Below, one piece after another: positions 63,931-64,000 of a stretch of 64,000 nt of DNA. The notes under the pieces are model-generated. The model was not told the DNA's origin and made no database searches. It saw only the letters and a program-made list of their open reading frames with translations. Position numbers and translations under genes: made by a program. Position 1 is the stretch's first letter. The number at the start of each line of letters is the position of its first letter. Origin of the DNA: Rhizobium rosettiformans W3 (GTDB lineage Bacteria; Pseudomonadota; Alphaproteobacteria; Rhizobiales; Rhizobiaceae); assembly GCF_004912135.1 (NCBI RefSeq), contig NZ_STGU01000001.1:372001-436000 (forward strand), in the 5' to 3' direction.

Positions 63931-63957
63931 AAAAAAAACCGCGCTCGTGGCGCGGTT
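63931..63957 (-). terminator. Terminator of a minus-strand gene beyond the right edge
   Basis: AACCGCG (63937-63943) pairs with CGCGGTT (63951-63957) and on the minus strand runs into a U-tract encoded by A63931-A63938. It implies a minus-strand gene that begins or ends to the right of the window. Confidence 0.75.
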
Positions 63958-64000
63958 AAGTCTAGGGAGGAAACACCCAAGGAGGGTATTTACAGTCAGA

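Overview
The window is chromosome-like DNA from an alphaproteobacterium, almost certainly a member of the Rhizobiaceae (Rhizobium/Agrobacterium/Ensifer group). This is inferred from high-GC coding bias, the glgP-glgB-glgC-glgA-pgm glycogen operon, the soxBDAG sarcosine oxidase operon, a single-domain CpdR regulator divergent from an N-formylglutamate amidohydrolase, an Omp25/Omp31-type barrel and an alphaproteobacterial aa3 oxidase subunit IV. I see no insertion sequence, prophage, rRNA or CRISPR array. There is one tRNA (Val, anticodon GAC).

Layout. 1-5.1 kb: CYTH protein, KDPG aldolase (eda), DUF533/TerB-like protein, GNAT acetyltransferase, small membrane protein, then a NicO-type Ni/Co exporter with its DUF1007 partner. 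5.1-8.4 kb: LysR regulator, a roughly 430-nt structured leader feeding an ornithine/lysine decarboxylase, and a GNAT acetyltransferase. 8.6-10.4 kb: two outer-membrane beta-barrels. 10.4-14.8 kb: chemoreceptor, WD40 protein and a CobW GTPase with a very His-rich insert. 14.8-19.7 kb: VapBC-type toxin-antitoxin, creatininase-family hydrolase, MarR and LacI regulators, a 2-hydroxyacid dehydrogenase and a small exported protein. 19.9-23.6 kb: TRAP transporter with the binding protein convergent to its two permease genes. 23.9-27.6 kb: degenerate-GGDEF/EAL protein, FeeM-like acyltransferase and cytochrome oxidase subunit IV. 27.7-29 kb: TPR lipoprotein and ribosomal protein S21. 29.2-34.4 kb: soxBDAG. 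34.5-36.6 kb: ParDE-type toxin-antitoxin, DUF2332 protein and MaoC-like hydratase. 36.7-51 kb: glycogen metabolism, with a five-gene arsenic operon lying between glgX and pgm. 51.2-59.2 kb: a three-gene transglutaminase / ATP-grasp-Alpha-E / transglutaminase-DUF2126 operon followed by a TadG-like von Willebrand protein. 59.4-64 kb: mannose-1-phosphate guanylyltransferase, FAH-family hydrolase, Cys-cluster protein, tRNA-Val, cpdR and N-formylglutamate amidohydrolase.

The genes form several functional blocks. Glycogen is made by GlgC, GlgA and GlgB, degraded by GlgP and GlgX, and joined to central metabolism by Pgm. The ars operon gives sensing (ArsR), two mechanistically different arsenate reductases, ACR3 arsenite efflux and ArsH. 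SoxBDAG oxidises sarcosine with transfer of the methyl group to tetrahydrofolate. The TRAP system probably imports a 2-oxo or related organic acid. The least understood block is the transglutaminase/ATP-grasp operon (52.6-59.2 kb), whose domain combination is predicted in the literature to make or modify peptide-like amide bonds and whose product is unknown.

Start codons were moved from the longest open frame where a ribosome-binding site or family length supported it. Long open frames antisense to real genes are common at this GC content and were left out.
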